DNA of 19,626 nucleotides from Candidatus Calescibacterium sp. (GCA_025060505.1 JANXBU010000024.1:1-19626); one strand, 5' to 3'. Counted from the stretch's first letter, positions 7,599-15,078 are shown. The notes: generated from the letters alone by a model not told the origin. Program-made: numbers and translations.

Positions 7599-7719
7599 CT
7601 ACTGTGTCCAAAAATTGCCTAATAATTTCGTACCTGATTTGTGATAGTTTTATAAAATGTCAGACTCAAATTCTGAAGTAGCTGAATATCAGACATCAGA
7701 GAGCATTACTGGACACAGC

Positions 7720-7897
7720 ATACACAAACCACAAACAAATCCCAACATAACTACGGCAAAGAAATTTGGAATCTACATTCTTCAAAAAGAAATTCTACAG
7801 TGAAAATACCAAGAATTTAAAAAAACTCCCTTACATCATTTCATCATAGCATAGTTGAAAATTTTTTGGAGAATCTTTCAAAAAGTTCTACGAAAGA
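7720..7897. other. Non-coding region downstream of ribD
   Basis: This AT-rich stretch holds no recognisable gene. Near ribD a short stem, ATCTTTC and GAAAGAT around 7873-7892, could form a weak hairpin after the ribD stop, but it lacks a T-tract. The first 35 bases lack G. Confidence 0.35.
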
Positions 7898-9085
7898 TCA
7901 AAAAACATCCCAAATAAGTTCCTTTGATAATCTTAAAAGTATATCTTCTCCTGTTTTCTTTATTGATAATATCTTCAGACCTACTGACTGATACAAACTC
8001 AAAGGCTTGTTGTTGCCGATACTTTTTCCTCCGCCAAGTATCTTCGGAGCAATAAAAATCCAAATTTCATCAAACAAATCTTTAGCAATAAATTCCCAAG
8101 CCGTTCTTGCACCTCCTTCCACAATAACAACCATAATTCCAAGATTATACAGAAAATCTATCATATCCAAAAGATTTATCACACCGTCAGATGATTTAAT
8201 AAGAGCAAAAGATATATTATTTCTTGAGCTTAACTTATGTTTTTGAAATTCAGAAGATAGAAATTCTTTTGCATAATCAGTAGAACCTATAAATAAAACA
8301 TTGTTTCCTTGATATAAGTTCATTTCTGGATTGGAAAACAAAGAAGATAAATCTGGATCTATAACAATTTTTATAGGATTTGGATAATCTCCACCTATAC
8401 GCTGTCTTACTACTTGCAACTTTCTTAAAAACGAAGGTTTCAAATTCCTTGTATTGAGATACGGATTATCTTTTACAAATGTTTCCTTACCTATTATAAT
8501 TGCGTTGGATTTAGCTCTGAGCATGTGAACGAGCTTGAGAGATTTTTCAGATGTTATATATTTTGATTTTCCCGAAAAATCGGCGATCTTTCCATCAAGA
8601 GTTTGCGCTAACTTTATTATGACATAAGGTCTCTTTTTTTCTGTGAATACAAGGTAAGGCAAAAGGATTTTTCTTCCTTCACTCTCTAATATTCCTCCTT
8701 TGATATATACTCCGCCTGTCTCATAATTTTTCTGATCTATATTTGGATCATATACTGAGAAGAAAACTTTTTTGATACCAGCTTCCCTTATCTGCTCAAC
8801 GCATGGAGGAGTTCTTCCGTATGTATTACACGGTTGTAGAGAAACATACATACATGCTCCTTCTGTAGAAAAATTGTTTCTCCTCGCTGAGTTTATTGCC
8901 TCTACCTCTGCATGTGGGAAACCAGCTCCCAGATGAAATCCTTCTCCTATAATTCTTCCATCTTTAACAAGAACAGCTCCAACCCAAGGATTTGGTGCGG
9001 TTTTTCCAGCGTTCAATTTTGCCAACTCAAAAGTTCTTCTGATGTATCTTTGCTCTTCCAAGTCTCCAGAAAATTTCATTTCCAC
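7898..9085 (-). CDS. ribD: Bifunctional riboflavin biosynthesis protein RibD (deaminase/reductase)
   Basis: RibD carries out two successive steps of riboflavin synthesis: deamination of the diaminopyrimidine nucleotide and NADPH-dependent reduction of its ribose. The 395 residues fit the fused form. The N-terminal zinc deaminase (about 1-145) has HAE (His58-Ala-Glu60) and the PCN...TPPC cysteines (Cys86, Cys95). The reductase domain (about 150-395) begins with the typical RPYVIIKLAQTLDGKIA and contains GKSKYITS, ETFVKDNPYLNTR and the nucleotide-binding EGGARTAWEF. Two positions differ from the usual LEPCxHxGRTPPC: Gln84 for Glu and Asn87 in the following loop. The start could be GTG 9085 or ATG 9079; neither has a Shine-Dalgarno, and a TATATT lies just upstream. 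No other rib gene is nearby, and ctaB diverges from it. Confidence 0.95.
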   Translation of the reverse strand: MEMKFSGDLEEQRYIRRTFELAKLNAGKTAPNPWVGAVLVKDGRIIGEGFHLGAGFPHAEVEAINSARRNNFSTEGACMYVSLQPCNTYGRTPPCVEQIREAGIKKVFFSVYDPNIDQKNYETGGVYIKGGILESEGRKILLPYLVFTEKKRPYVIIKLAQTLDGKIADFSGKSKYITSEKSLKLVHMLRAKSNAIIIGKETFVKDNPYLNTRNLKPSFLRKLQVVRQRIGGDYPNPIKIVIDPDLSSLFSNPEMNLYQGNNVLFIGSTDYAKEFLSSEFQKHKLSSRNNISFALIKSSDGVINLLDMIDFLYNLGIMVVIVEGGARTAWEFIAKDLFDEIWIFIAPKILGGGKSIGNNKPLSLYQSVGLKILSIKKTGEDILLRLSKELIWDVF

Positions 9086-9176
9086 AAAAATATAAAACTT
9101 CGGAAAAAAATTTCTTTCTTACACAAACAAATAAAACTTCTCAAAGTTTTCAAAAGTATGATAACATATACATACA

Positions 9177-9225
9177 GAATATATATCATAATGAATATAT
9201 ATCACAAGAATATGAATATATATCA
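9177..9225. promoter_or_regulatory. Three direct copies of GAATATATATCA before ctaB
   Basis: GAATATATATCA occurs at 9177-9188, 9193-9204 and 9214-9225, with steps of 16 and 21 bases; the last ends 12 bases before the ctaB ATG. They lie in the 152-bp divergent region between ribD and ctaB. The arrangement suggests operator half-sites or an upstream element, but AT-rich slippage could also produce it. Confidence 0.4.
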
Positions 9226-9237
9226 CTTCATAATGAA

Positions 9238-10059
9238 ATGAGCCAAAAGATAAGAGACATTCTCCTGCTGACAAAGTTCAAAATAGCGCTCGCAAACGCG
9301 CTAACAGCATTGGCCGGTTTCTCACTGGTTCAAAATATCAACGAAAAAATAATCCTCGTATTCTTCGGAACTTTTTTTATGGCAGGTGGCGCAAGCGCAG
9401 TAAACCAAATTCTTGAAAAAGATCAAGATATACTGATTCCGAGAACAAAAATCAGACCTCTTCCCTCCGAGAGAATGACAAAAAAAGGAGCTTGGATTAT
9501 AGCATTGGCCTACCTAATCACCGGATCTATTATGTTAGCACTTTCAAGCTTAATGTCCTTTATTCTGGGATTATGTGCTTTTGTTATCTACTCCTTTGTT
9601 TATACGTTTCTGAAAAAAATAACCCCTCTTTCACTTTTTGTTGGAGCTATTGTAGGAGCAATACCGCCACTAATAGGATACTTTGCCGCATCTCAAAAAA
9701 TATCAAACGAAGCTTTTTTACTTTCTGCTTTCATGTATGCATATCAAATACCACATACACTTGCCTTGTTTTACATATACAATGAAGAATTTATTAATTC
9801 AGATTTCAAAACATTTGCTTACCTTGGAAGAGAAAAAATTAGAAAAATAATAATCATAACTCTTTTGATCACATTAGTCATAGGATTAGCATTCATAAAT
9901 ACCATTGGAAAAATACTCGTTGCTCCATTCCTGATAATTGCAATCATAGGATTTATGAGAACCATTCAGAACACAAAAAAAATATTTTCAGACCTAAACA
10001 TATTTGTTCTACTTGTAGTTTTAAGCACTGCTCTTGTAAAAATAGCTCAATCAATGTAG
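9238..10059 (+). CDS. ctaB: Heme O synthase (protoheme IX farnesyltransferase)
   Basis: This membrane enzyme of the UbiA prenyltransferase superfamily adds a farnesyl group to heme b to give heme O for heme-copper oxidases. The 273 residues form about eight or nine hydrophobic helices. The first polar loop has the prenyl-diphosphate site NQILEKDQDILIPRT with Asn56, Asp62, Asp64 and Arg69, then KIRPLP; the canonical N-x3-D-x3-D reads Asn56-Glu60-Asp64, so the first acid is Glu. The second region, YTFLKKITPLSLFVGAIVGA then IPPLIGY (122-148), and AYQIPHTLALF (168-178) are characteristic of CtaB/CyoE rather than of UbiA or menaquinone enzymes. The ATG at 9238 has no Shine-Dalgarno and follows an array of AT-rich repeats. 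No oxidase subunit or ctaA gene is adjacent. The gene converges with the livH-type gene. Confidence 0.9.
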   Translation: MSQKIRDILLLTKFKIALANALTALAGFSLVQNINEKIILVFFGTFFMAGGASAVNQILEKDQDILIPRTKIRPLPSERMTKKGAWIIALAYLITGSIMLALSSLMSFILGLCAFVIYSFVYTFLKKITPLSLFVGAIVGAIPPLIGYFAASQKISNEAFLLSAFMYAYQIPHTLALFYIYNEEFINSDFKTFAYLGREKIRKIIIITLLITLVIGLAFINTIGKILVAPFLIIAIIGFMRTIQNTKKIFSDLNIFVLLVVLSTALVKIAQSM

Positions 10060-10100
10060 CATAGAGAGCAAACACAAATTAGATGATAAATAAACTTGCT

Positions 10101-10138
10101 GTAATCATGCAGAGCTTTTGTAATTATGCAGAGCTTTA
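10101..10138. repeat. 19-bp tandem duplication between convergent ctaB and livH-type genes
   Basis: The unit GTAATCATGCAGAGCTTTT at 10101-10119 is followed directly by GTAATTATGCAGAGCTTTA at 10120-10138 (two mismatches). It lies in the 151-bp convergent gap. No strong hairpin with a T-tract is visible, so its role as a transcription end is unproven. Confidence 0.7.
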
Positions 10139-10210
10139 TTGTATAGAATCCATACATAGCAGAGGCATAGCGCGTTTTTCACATCAGCAATTATAAAGCA
10201 AATAAATAAA

Positions 10211-11062
10211 TCAGACTCTTTCTTTTATCTCTCTTCCGAGTAGTCCTTCTGGTTTTATCAGAAGGAAAACAAGCGCTATGAAGAAAACAAATGCTGTTTT
10301 GAATTTTATAGAAATATATCCACCAAAGATGTTCTCTGCGAGACCGACAATGATACTACCTATAACAACACCAAACGGATTATCGAGTCCGCCCACAACT
10401 GCTCCTATAAAAGATTTGACAAATGGATCAAACAAGAAGAACTGATCAACGAAATAAAGGGGAGCAATCAATGATCCAGCTATTGCACCTATGAAAGATG
10501 CTATAAACCAAACAAAACTTACAACCTTCTTTACACTTATTCCAAGCGTAGCAGAAGCTTCGCGATTCTGCGATATAGCTCTTATTTGAATTCCAAAATT
10601 CGTTTTCATAGTAATAAAGTACATACCCAACATAAGAAATAAAGAAACCAGAAGTATTACAACAAACTGAGCAGGAAATATAAAAAATCTTCCATAAGCT
10701 AACGATGGAAAATCTTTCGGTTCAGCTCCCCAGATCACAATCTCAAAACTCTGAAGTATGTAGGCAAAAGCAATCGTAATTATGGTTAAACCGAGCGGAT
10801 TGACTCCCCTTCTCTCTCCTTCGTATATTATGAACCTGTAAAACAGCATAGACACAACACCGCTACAGAATGCACCAACTACAACTGAAATCAGAAGATT
10901 TTCTGTTTTTTGATGTAAAGTCAAAGCAATAAAAGTTCCAAGCGTTGCGATATCACCGTGAGCAAAATTTAGGATTCTGGTTGTTCTATATATCAAAAAT
11001 ATTCCAAAGGAAAGCAAAACATATATTAAGCCAACTTGTAAACCAGAGATCAGATAATCCAT
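10211..11062 (-). CDS. livH: Branched-chain amino acid-type ABC transporter permease (LivH family)
   Basis: This 283-residue inner-membrane permease has about eight hydrophobic helices. It carries the family signature NFAHGDIATLGTF (32-44) after RTTRIL, the cytoplasmic coupling region ISQNREASATLGISVKKVV (about 162-180), and the C-terminal AVVGGLDNPFGVVIGS and IKPEGLLGREI blocks. LivH pairs with LivM, the ATPases LivG and LivF and a periplasmic binding protein to import branched-chain amino acids or related substrates such as urea. None of these partners is adjacent: the next gene downstream is convergent ctaB. The gene starts six bases after the era stop without a Shine-Dalgarno, so it is probably translated from the rpe-era transcript. 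The substrate is not determined by the sequence. Confidence 0.85.
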   Translation of the reverse strand: MDYLISGLQVGLIYVLLSFGIFLIYRTTRILNFAHGDIATLGTFIALTLHQKTENLLISVVVGAFCSGVVSMLFYRFIIYEGERRGVNPLGLTIITIAFAYILQSFEIVIWGAEPKDFPSLAYGRFFIFPAQFVVILLVSLFLMLGMYFITMKTNFGIQIRAISQNREASATLGISVKKVVSFVWFIASFIGAIAGSLIAPLYFVDQFFLFDPFVKSFIGAVVGGLDNPFGVVIGSIIVGLAENIFGGYISIKFKTAFVFFIALVFLLIKPEGLLGREIKERV

Positions 11063-11068
11063 AACTAA

Positions 11069-12055
11069 TTAGTCAGAAAAATAAACCTTTTTTACAAAAT
11101 GTATGTTCTTTCTCCAATCACCCCTGACCTTAACCCAAAGGTCAAGATAAACCTTCTTGCCAGTCAGAAGCTCCAATTCTTCCCTCGCGAGAGTTCCTAT
11201 CTGCTTTATCTTTGATCCGTCTTCACCTATGATTATTTTCTTCTGACCAGGTCTTTCAACATAAATCGTAGCCTTTATGTAAATCACTTTATTACCACGA
11301 TGTGTAACTTCCTCAATATCTACAGCAGTTGAATAAGGTATTTCCATATGAGTGTAATTGTATATTTTCTCCATTATAACCTCCTGAACCAAAATTCTCA
11401 AAGGTAGCCCAAAAATGGTGTCCTCCGGAAAATGAATTTCTGACTCCTGTGGAAGATACTTTAGCGTATATGATATAAGCTCTTGAAGGTTCAAACTTTT
11501 TAAAGCAGAAACCGGAATTATCTCCTTATAAAAATTCCATTTACCAATCTCCTCCATCATAGGAAGAAGTTTTTCTTTCTTTATGAGATCTATTTTGGTC
11601 AGAACACAGAAAACAGCCGGATTCAGTCCCTCGGTTCCTAATATATGTTTCAGATTTTCAAAAACATCAATATCTTCTCCCTGAATTCCCTCAGATGAAT
11701 CTACAAGATGATATACAACATTTGCAGATTTCAGTGAATCTATTGCATGCTTTACCATCTGGGAACCGAGTTCATCTTTTGGTTTGTGGATACCCGGCGT
11801 ATCAATAAAAACGAGCTGATAGAGTTTTCCATCCTCCCTTATTGTCTTTATACCTATTATAGATCTTCTTGTTGTCTGGGGCTTCGGTGAAACCGCGGAT
11901 ATCTTCGTTCCGACTAATGTATTTATGAGCGTAGACTTACCAACATTCGGTCTCCCGACACACGCTATATAACCGTATTTTACCTCACTTGTCTCTTGAC
12001 GTGATAACTCTTGTTCCGGTTTTTTCTGATTTTCTTTGATATGATTTCCCTTCAT
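11069..12055 (-). CDS. era: GTPase Era (16S rRNA-binding ribosome assembly factor)
   Basis: Era binds the 3' end of 16S rRNA and checks maturation of the 30S subunit. The 328 residues exceed the usual 300 or so because of a 25-residue charged N-terminal extension. GTPase motifs: G1 GRPNVGKS (34-41), G2 around PQTTRR (59-64), G3 DTPG (85-88), G4 TKID (153-156, with Thr instead of the common Asn of NKxD) and G5 SAL (183-185). The C-terminal KH domain shows VERPGQKKIIIGEDGSKIKQ (266-285) with the GxxG loop at 277-280. The ATG overlaps the rpe TGA in ATGA, so translation is probably coupled, and the livH-type gene follows six bases after its stop. No internal ATG would remove the extension without cutting into the G domain. 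Confidence 0.96.
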   Translation of the reverse strand: MKGNHIKENQKKPEQELSRQETSEVKYGYIACVGRPNVGKSTLINTLVGTKISAVSPKPQTTRRSIIGIKTIREDGKLYQLVFIDTPGIHKPKDELGSQMVKHAIDSLKSANVVYHLVDSSEGIQGEDIDVFENLKHILGTEGLNPAVFCVLTKIDLIKKEKLLPMMEEIGKWNFYKEIIPVSALKSLNLQELISYTLKYLPQESEIHFPEDTIFGLPLRILVQEVIMEKIYNYTHMEIPYSTAVDIEEVTHRGNKVIYIKATIYVERPGQKKIIIGEDGSKIKQIGTLAREELELLTGKKVYLDLWVKVRGDWRKNIHFVKKVYFSD

Positions 12056-12753
12056 GTCAGTACAGCTTCGCTTCTGGAAATAGATTTTCTTATTGATTCA
12101 ATCTTTTGCTTTCTGTTGCCACTGAAAATGAAAGAGCCAAATACAAGAATGTCAGCCCCAAGTTCAACAACAACTCTTGCGTTATCACTGTTTAGCCCTC
12201 CATCAACCTCTATGAGAAATTTGTAATTCTTCTGATACCTTATTCTATCAAGTTCTGATATTTTATAAACAACATTTTCTATAAAACTCTGGCCCCCAAA
12301 ACCCGGATTCACAGTCATAACCAAAACAAAATCCAAAACACCTAAAAATGGTTCAAGAGAGTATAAGGGAGTTCCCGGATTTATAGCAACTCCAGCAATC
12401 TTTCCTTCACCTTTTATGATGTCTATAACTCTGTATGGATGATAAGTTGCTTCCAGATGAAAAGATATCATATCTGCTCCTGCTGATGAAAAATCTTTTA
12501 TGTATCTTTCTGGCTTCTCAATCATAAGATGCGTGTCAAAATAAATGTTCTGCTGTAGGTTCTTTTTTATTTCAGATATACTCTGGAGAACAGGTATTCC
12601 AAAAGATATATTTGGAACAAAGTTTCCATCCATAACATCAAAGTGAATTATATCTGCCCCCGCTCTCACAACAGATTCAATCTCCTCACCAAGTTTTAGA
12701 AAATCAGCCGAAAGTATACTCGGAGCAATATATATCTTTTCTCTTGTCAGCAT
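12052..12753 (-). CDS. rpe: Ribulose-phosphate 3-epimerase
   Basis: Rpe interconverts ribulose 5-phosphate and xylulose 5-phosphate in the pentose phosphate or Calvin routes. It is a metal-dependent (beta/alpha)8 barrel of 233 residues, slightly longer than usual. Active-site residues are visible: His37 and Asp39 in HFDVMDGNFVPN, His75 in DTHLMI, Asp184 in EVDGGL, and the phosphate loops MTVNPGFGGQ (146-155) and FGSFIF. ATG 12753 lies six bases after a TATTAT, so a promoter with a leaderless start is plausible. The 3' end overlaps era by four bases. This is the first gene of the tight rpe-era-livH group; the PLD gene ends 67 bp upstream on the same strand. Confidence 0.96.
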   Translation of the reverse strand: MLTREKIYIAPSILSADFLKLGEEIESVVRAGADIIHFDVMDGNFVPNISFGIPVLQSISEIKKNLQQNIYFDTHLMIEKPERYIKDFSSAGADMISFHLEATYHPYRVIDIIKGEGKIAGVAINPGTPLYSLEPFLGVLDFVLVMTVNPGFGGQSFIENVVYKISELDRIRYQKNYKFLIEVDGGLNSDNARVVVELGADILVFGSFIFSGNRKQKIESIRKSISRSEAVLT

Positions 12754-12759
12754 ACAGAT

Positions 12760-12765
12760 ATAATA
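12760..12765 (-). promoter_or_regulatory. Candidate -10 element of rpe (leaderless arrangement)
   Basis: On the minus strand TATTAT is followed by six bases and the rpe ATG, the same geometry as at the xer gene. No clear -35 box is visible. There is no Shine-Dalgarno before the ATG. Confidence 0.28.
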
Positions 12766-12793
12766 GCAACTGTGATAAAAATTGAGTCATATA

Positions 12794-12819
12794 TTGTAAA
12801 GTATAGTTGTAAAGTATAG
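12794..12819. repeat. Perfect 13-bp tandem duplication upstream of rpe
   Basis: TTGTAAAGTATAG occurs twice without a gap (12794-12806 and 12807-12819), directly after the stop of the PLD gene and about 40 bases before the rpe start. It could be a recent slippage duplication or a pair of binding sites for rpe control. Confidence 0.8.
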
Positions 12820-12820
12820 G

Positions 12821-13318
12821 TCATCTTGAAATCTTCCAAAGTCTCTGAAATTCTTGAAGAAATCTCTGAGTCGTATTTGGATCATCATATATGAAAACAC
12901 AGTTTTCATCATTCAGATCTTCTGCTGATGCTGTAAGATTGTATGAGCCAGTCATCACGAATTTTTTATCAAAAATTATGAACTTGTGATGCATTTTTGG
13001 TGTCAGAAATCTTTTCCCTCTCCTTTCTGTTTCATAAGCTGGAACTCTGATGTTAACACCATTTTTTTTCAAAAATGTGAATTTGGAGAATTTCTCCTCC
13101 GATTGGGATGGATCGGTTATAACTTTCACATCAATTCCTCTTTCAGATGCTCTTATAACAGCTTCCGATATTTCCCTTGAAGTAAAAGAGTACGCAGCTA
13201 TGTAAACTGAATCTTTTGCCGAATTTATATGTTTTATTATCTGTTCTCTACAACCATCTGTTGCGCTGAAAAAAACTTCAACCCTCGCGGAAATATAAAT
13301 CAAAACAAAAAGTAGCAT
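12821..13318 (-). CDS. Phospholipase D-family nuclease, single HKD motif, probably exported
   Basis: This short PLD-superfamily protein of 165 residues has one HKD catalytic motif: His110, Lys112 and Asp117 in MHHKFIIFD, then GSYN (124-127) and a conserved DENCVFI (137-143). One motif per chain and this length match the Nuc-type endonucleases, which work as dimers. The N-terminus (MLLFVLIYISARVEV) is a short hydrophobic segment that could be a signal peptide or anchor, although it lacks the usual positive charges; secretion is an inference. The conserved order is an N-terminal beta/alpha part, AYSFTSREISEAVIRA (about 42-57), then GIDVKVITD (61-69). Possible roles are degradation of external DNA or DNA processing in the envelope. 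The rpe gene follows 67 bp downstream on the same strand. The flavoprotein gene diverges from it. No Shine-Dalgarno. Confidence 0.85.
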   Translation of the reverse strand: MLLFVLIYISARVEVFFSATDGCREQIIKHINSAKDSVYIAAYSFTSREISEAVIRASERGIDVKVITDPSQSEEKFSKFTFLKKNGVNIRVPAYETERRGKRFLTPKMHHKFIIFDKKFVMTGSYNLTASAEDLNDENCVFIYDDPNTTQRFLQEFQRLWKISR

Positions 13319-13437
13319 ACAATAGATGTAAAATTATAAAGCTAAAGGTTTAAAAAATCAAAATAGTTCTCACTTTCTTTAGCCATATACATATTGTAAA
13401 AATCGAGAAAATGTAAAAAATCACTAAAAACAAGATT

Positions 13438-15078
13438 ATGAATCAGTACGATTTGGTGGTAGTCGGTAGTGGAGCTGGTGGACTTGTAGGAGCTCTTGTT
13501 GGTAGCAGGAACAAAATGAAAGTTCTGGTCTTGGAAAAAACAGAGAAAATAGGTGGTTCTTCTTCTATGTCCGGCGGAGGAATGTGGATACCCACAAATC
13601 CATACATAAATGATTCTTATGATAATGCAATTGAATACCTGAACAATGTTGTTCCAAAACATAGAACTTATTCTCCCAAGAAAATCGAAAACTTTATAAA
13701 ATTCGGTCCCAAGATGTTGGAATTCCTCACATCAGAAGGGATAAAAATAAGACCCATGATAGGATATCCGGATTACTACCCAGAAAAACCCGGTGGTAAG
13801 AAAGAAGGAAGAGCAGTTGAACCAGACATATTCAATGGTAAAAAATTAGGCAAGTATCTGAAAATTTTGAGAAGATATCCAGGTATGCCCCCAATAGCGA
13901 TGTTCTCAAGAGAAGCAGCTGACTTCATTTTAGCAAAAAGGAGCTTAAAAGGATTTAGCACAGCTCTAAAAGTTATTTTCAGAACAATTTTCTACTTTGT
14001 AACATTCAGGTATCCACTTACTATGGGCGGATCCCTTGTGGGACAAATACTTCACAGGTGCCTACAAAACGGTGTTGAAATATGGATCAACAGCAAAGTT
14101 ATTGACTTTGAATTCAGCAACAACAGAGTAATATCTGTTGTAGTAGAAAAAGACGGGAAGGAAATAAAAGTTCCTGTTAAATCGGGAGTTGTTCTGGCTT
14201 CCGGAGGTTTTGAGCGATCTCAGGATTTGAGAGAGAAGTTCCTACCCAAACCCACAGATTATAGATGGACTGTCGGAGCATCCGGCAATGAAGGAGACAT
14301 TATCAAAATCCTGATGAAATATGAAGCTGATACAGATCTCCTTGATAAAGCTTGGGGAGGCCCTGTCGCAATAACCCCAGATCAAGAAACAGTATTTCTG
14401 GTATATGAACGTTCCCTTCCATTCTGTATAATCGTAGATAGTCAAGGCAGAAGATTTATGAACGAATCCGCTCCATATACGGATTGCTGGGAAAGACAAT
14501 ACAAGCATAACATTGAAGTTCCTTGCATACCAGCTTGGCTTATTATGGATAAAAAACACAGAAGTAGCTATCCGTTTGGAAAGATTCCACCGGGCATTAC
14601 ACCTAATTTCCCAGCTGAAAAAGGATTTTTGGTCAAAGCAGATTCTCTTGAAAAACTTGCAGAAACAATAAAGATAAAACCAGAAAGTCTTGTAGAAACA
14701 GTAAAAAGGTTCAATGATATGGCCAAGAAAGGCAAAGATACAGATTTTCACAGAGGCGAAAGCGCATACGATAGATACTACGGTGATCCGAGAGTCAAAC
14801 CAAATCCGAATCTTGGACCGATAGATAAACCTCCGTTTTATGCTACGGCAATATATCCGGGAGACCTTGGAACACTCGGTGGACTAGTTACAGATGAAAA
14901 CGGACGAATTATGAAGAAAGACGGAACAAAATTCGAAAATCTATATGCTACCGGAAATGTATCCTGCTCGCCGTTTGGGGGAACATATCCCGGTCCTGGT
15001 TCCACATTGGGACCCGCTTGCACATTTGCATATATCTCCGTACTTAACATAATAAAAAGCTCAGAAGAACAAAAGTAA
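13438..15078 (+). CDS. FAD-dependent dehydrogenase of the 3-ketosteroid delta1-dehydrogenase (KstD) family
   Basis: This is a 546-residue flavoprotein of the FAD_binding_2/fumarate reductase group. The N-terminal dinucleotide fold is GSGAGG (10-15) with the acidic Glu33 at the strand end, followed by IGGSSSMSGGGMWIPTN (38-54). The C-terminus has LYATGNVS and the YPGPGSTLGPA segment (517-527), whose Tyr517 and Gly521 line up with the tyrosine/glycine pair that assists enolisation in KstD. The central ERSLPFCIIVDSQGRRF and MNES (324-343) also fit. KstD introduces a 1,2 double bond into 3-ketosteroids. No steroid genes are near, so the real substrate is unknown and may be another ketone. It probably shares a transcript with cobL 57 bp downstream. 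ATG 13438 lacks a Shine-Dalgarno. Confidence 0.8.
   Translation: MNQYDLVVVGSGAGGLVGALVGSRNKMKVLVLEKTEKIGGSSSMSGGGMWIPTNPYINDSYDNAIEYLNNVVPKHRTYSPKKIENFIKFGPKMLEFLTSEGIKIRPMIGYPDYYPEKPGGKKEGRAVEPDIFNGKKLGKYLKILRRYPGMPPIAMFSREAADFILAKRSLKGFSTALKVIFRTIFYFVTFRYPLTMGGSLVGQILHRCLQNGVEIWINSKVIDFEFSNNRVISVVVEKDGKEIKVPVKSGVVLASGGFERSQDLREKFLPKPTDYRWTVGASGNEGDIIKILMKYEADTDLLDKAWGGPVAITPDQETVFLVYERSLPFCIIVDSQGRRFMNESAPYTDCWERQYKHNIEVPCIPAWLIMDKKHRSSYPFGKIPPGITPNFPAEKGFLVKADSLEKLAETIKIKPESLVETVKRFNDMAKKGKDTDFHRGESAYDRYYGDPRVKPNPNLGPIDKPPFYATAIYPGDLGTLGGLVTDENGRIMKKDGTKFENLYATGNVSCSPFGGTYPGPGSTLGPACTFAYISVLNIIKSSEEQK

Larger units (their letters stand above)
7282..7719. mobile_element. Internally deleted DDE transposon remnant with inverted ends and target duplication
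   Basis: The left end TGCTGTGTCCA (7282-7292) is repeated inverted as TGGACACAGCA (7710-7720). Outside them the 10-base direct repeat ATACACAAAC occurs at 7272-7281 and 7720-7729, as expected for a target-site duplication. Inside is the C-terminal piece of a DDE transposase on the minus strand. At about 438 bp the element is far too short for a full insertion sequence (roughly 1 kb), so most of the transposase gene has been deleted. A third copy of the end, CTGTGTCCA, lies inside at 7602-7610 in the left-end orientation, which hints at a nested or rearranged copy. Confidence 0.65.

Noticed and set aside
9177-9234. Possible CRISPR-like repeats before ctaB
   Set aside because: The unit is only 12 bases with spacers of 4 and 9 bases and AT-rich; a CRISPR array needs longer repeats and spacers, and no cas genes are present.
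12011-12226. 71-codon plus-strand ORF over the rpe/era junction
   Set aside because: It lies fully antisense to two well-supported genes and shows no domain. Shadow.
14242-14751. 169-codon minus-strand ORF inside the flavoprotein gene
   Set aside because: Antisense shadow of a strongly supported CDS. Its Cys/Phe/Ile-rich composition is the usual artefact of reading AT-rich coding DNA backwards.
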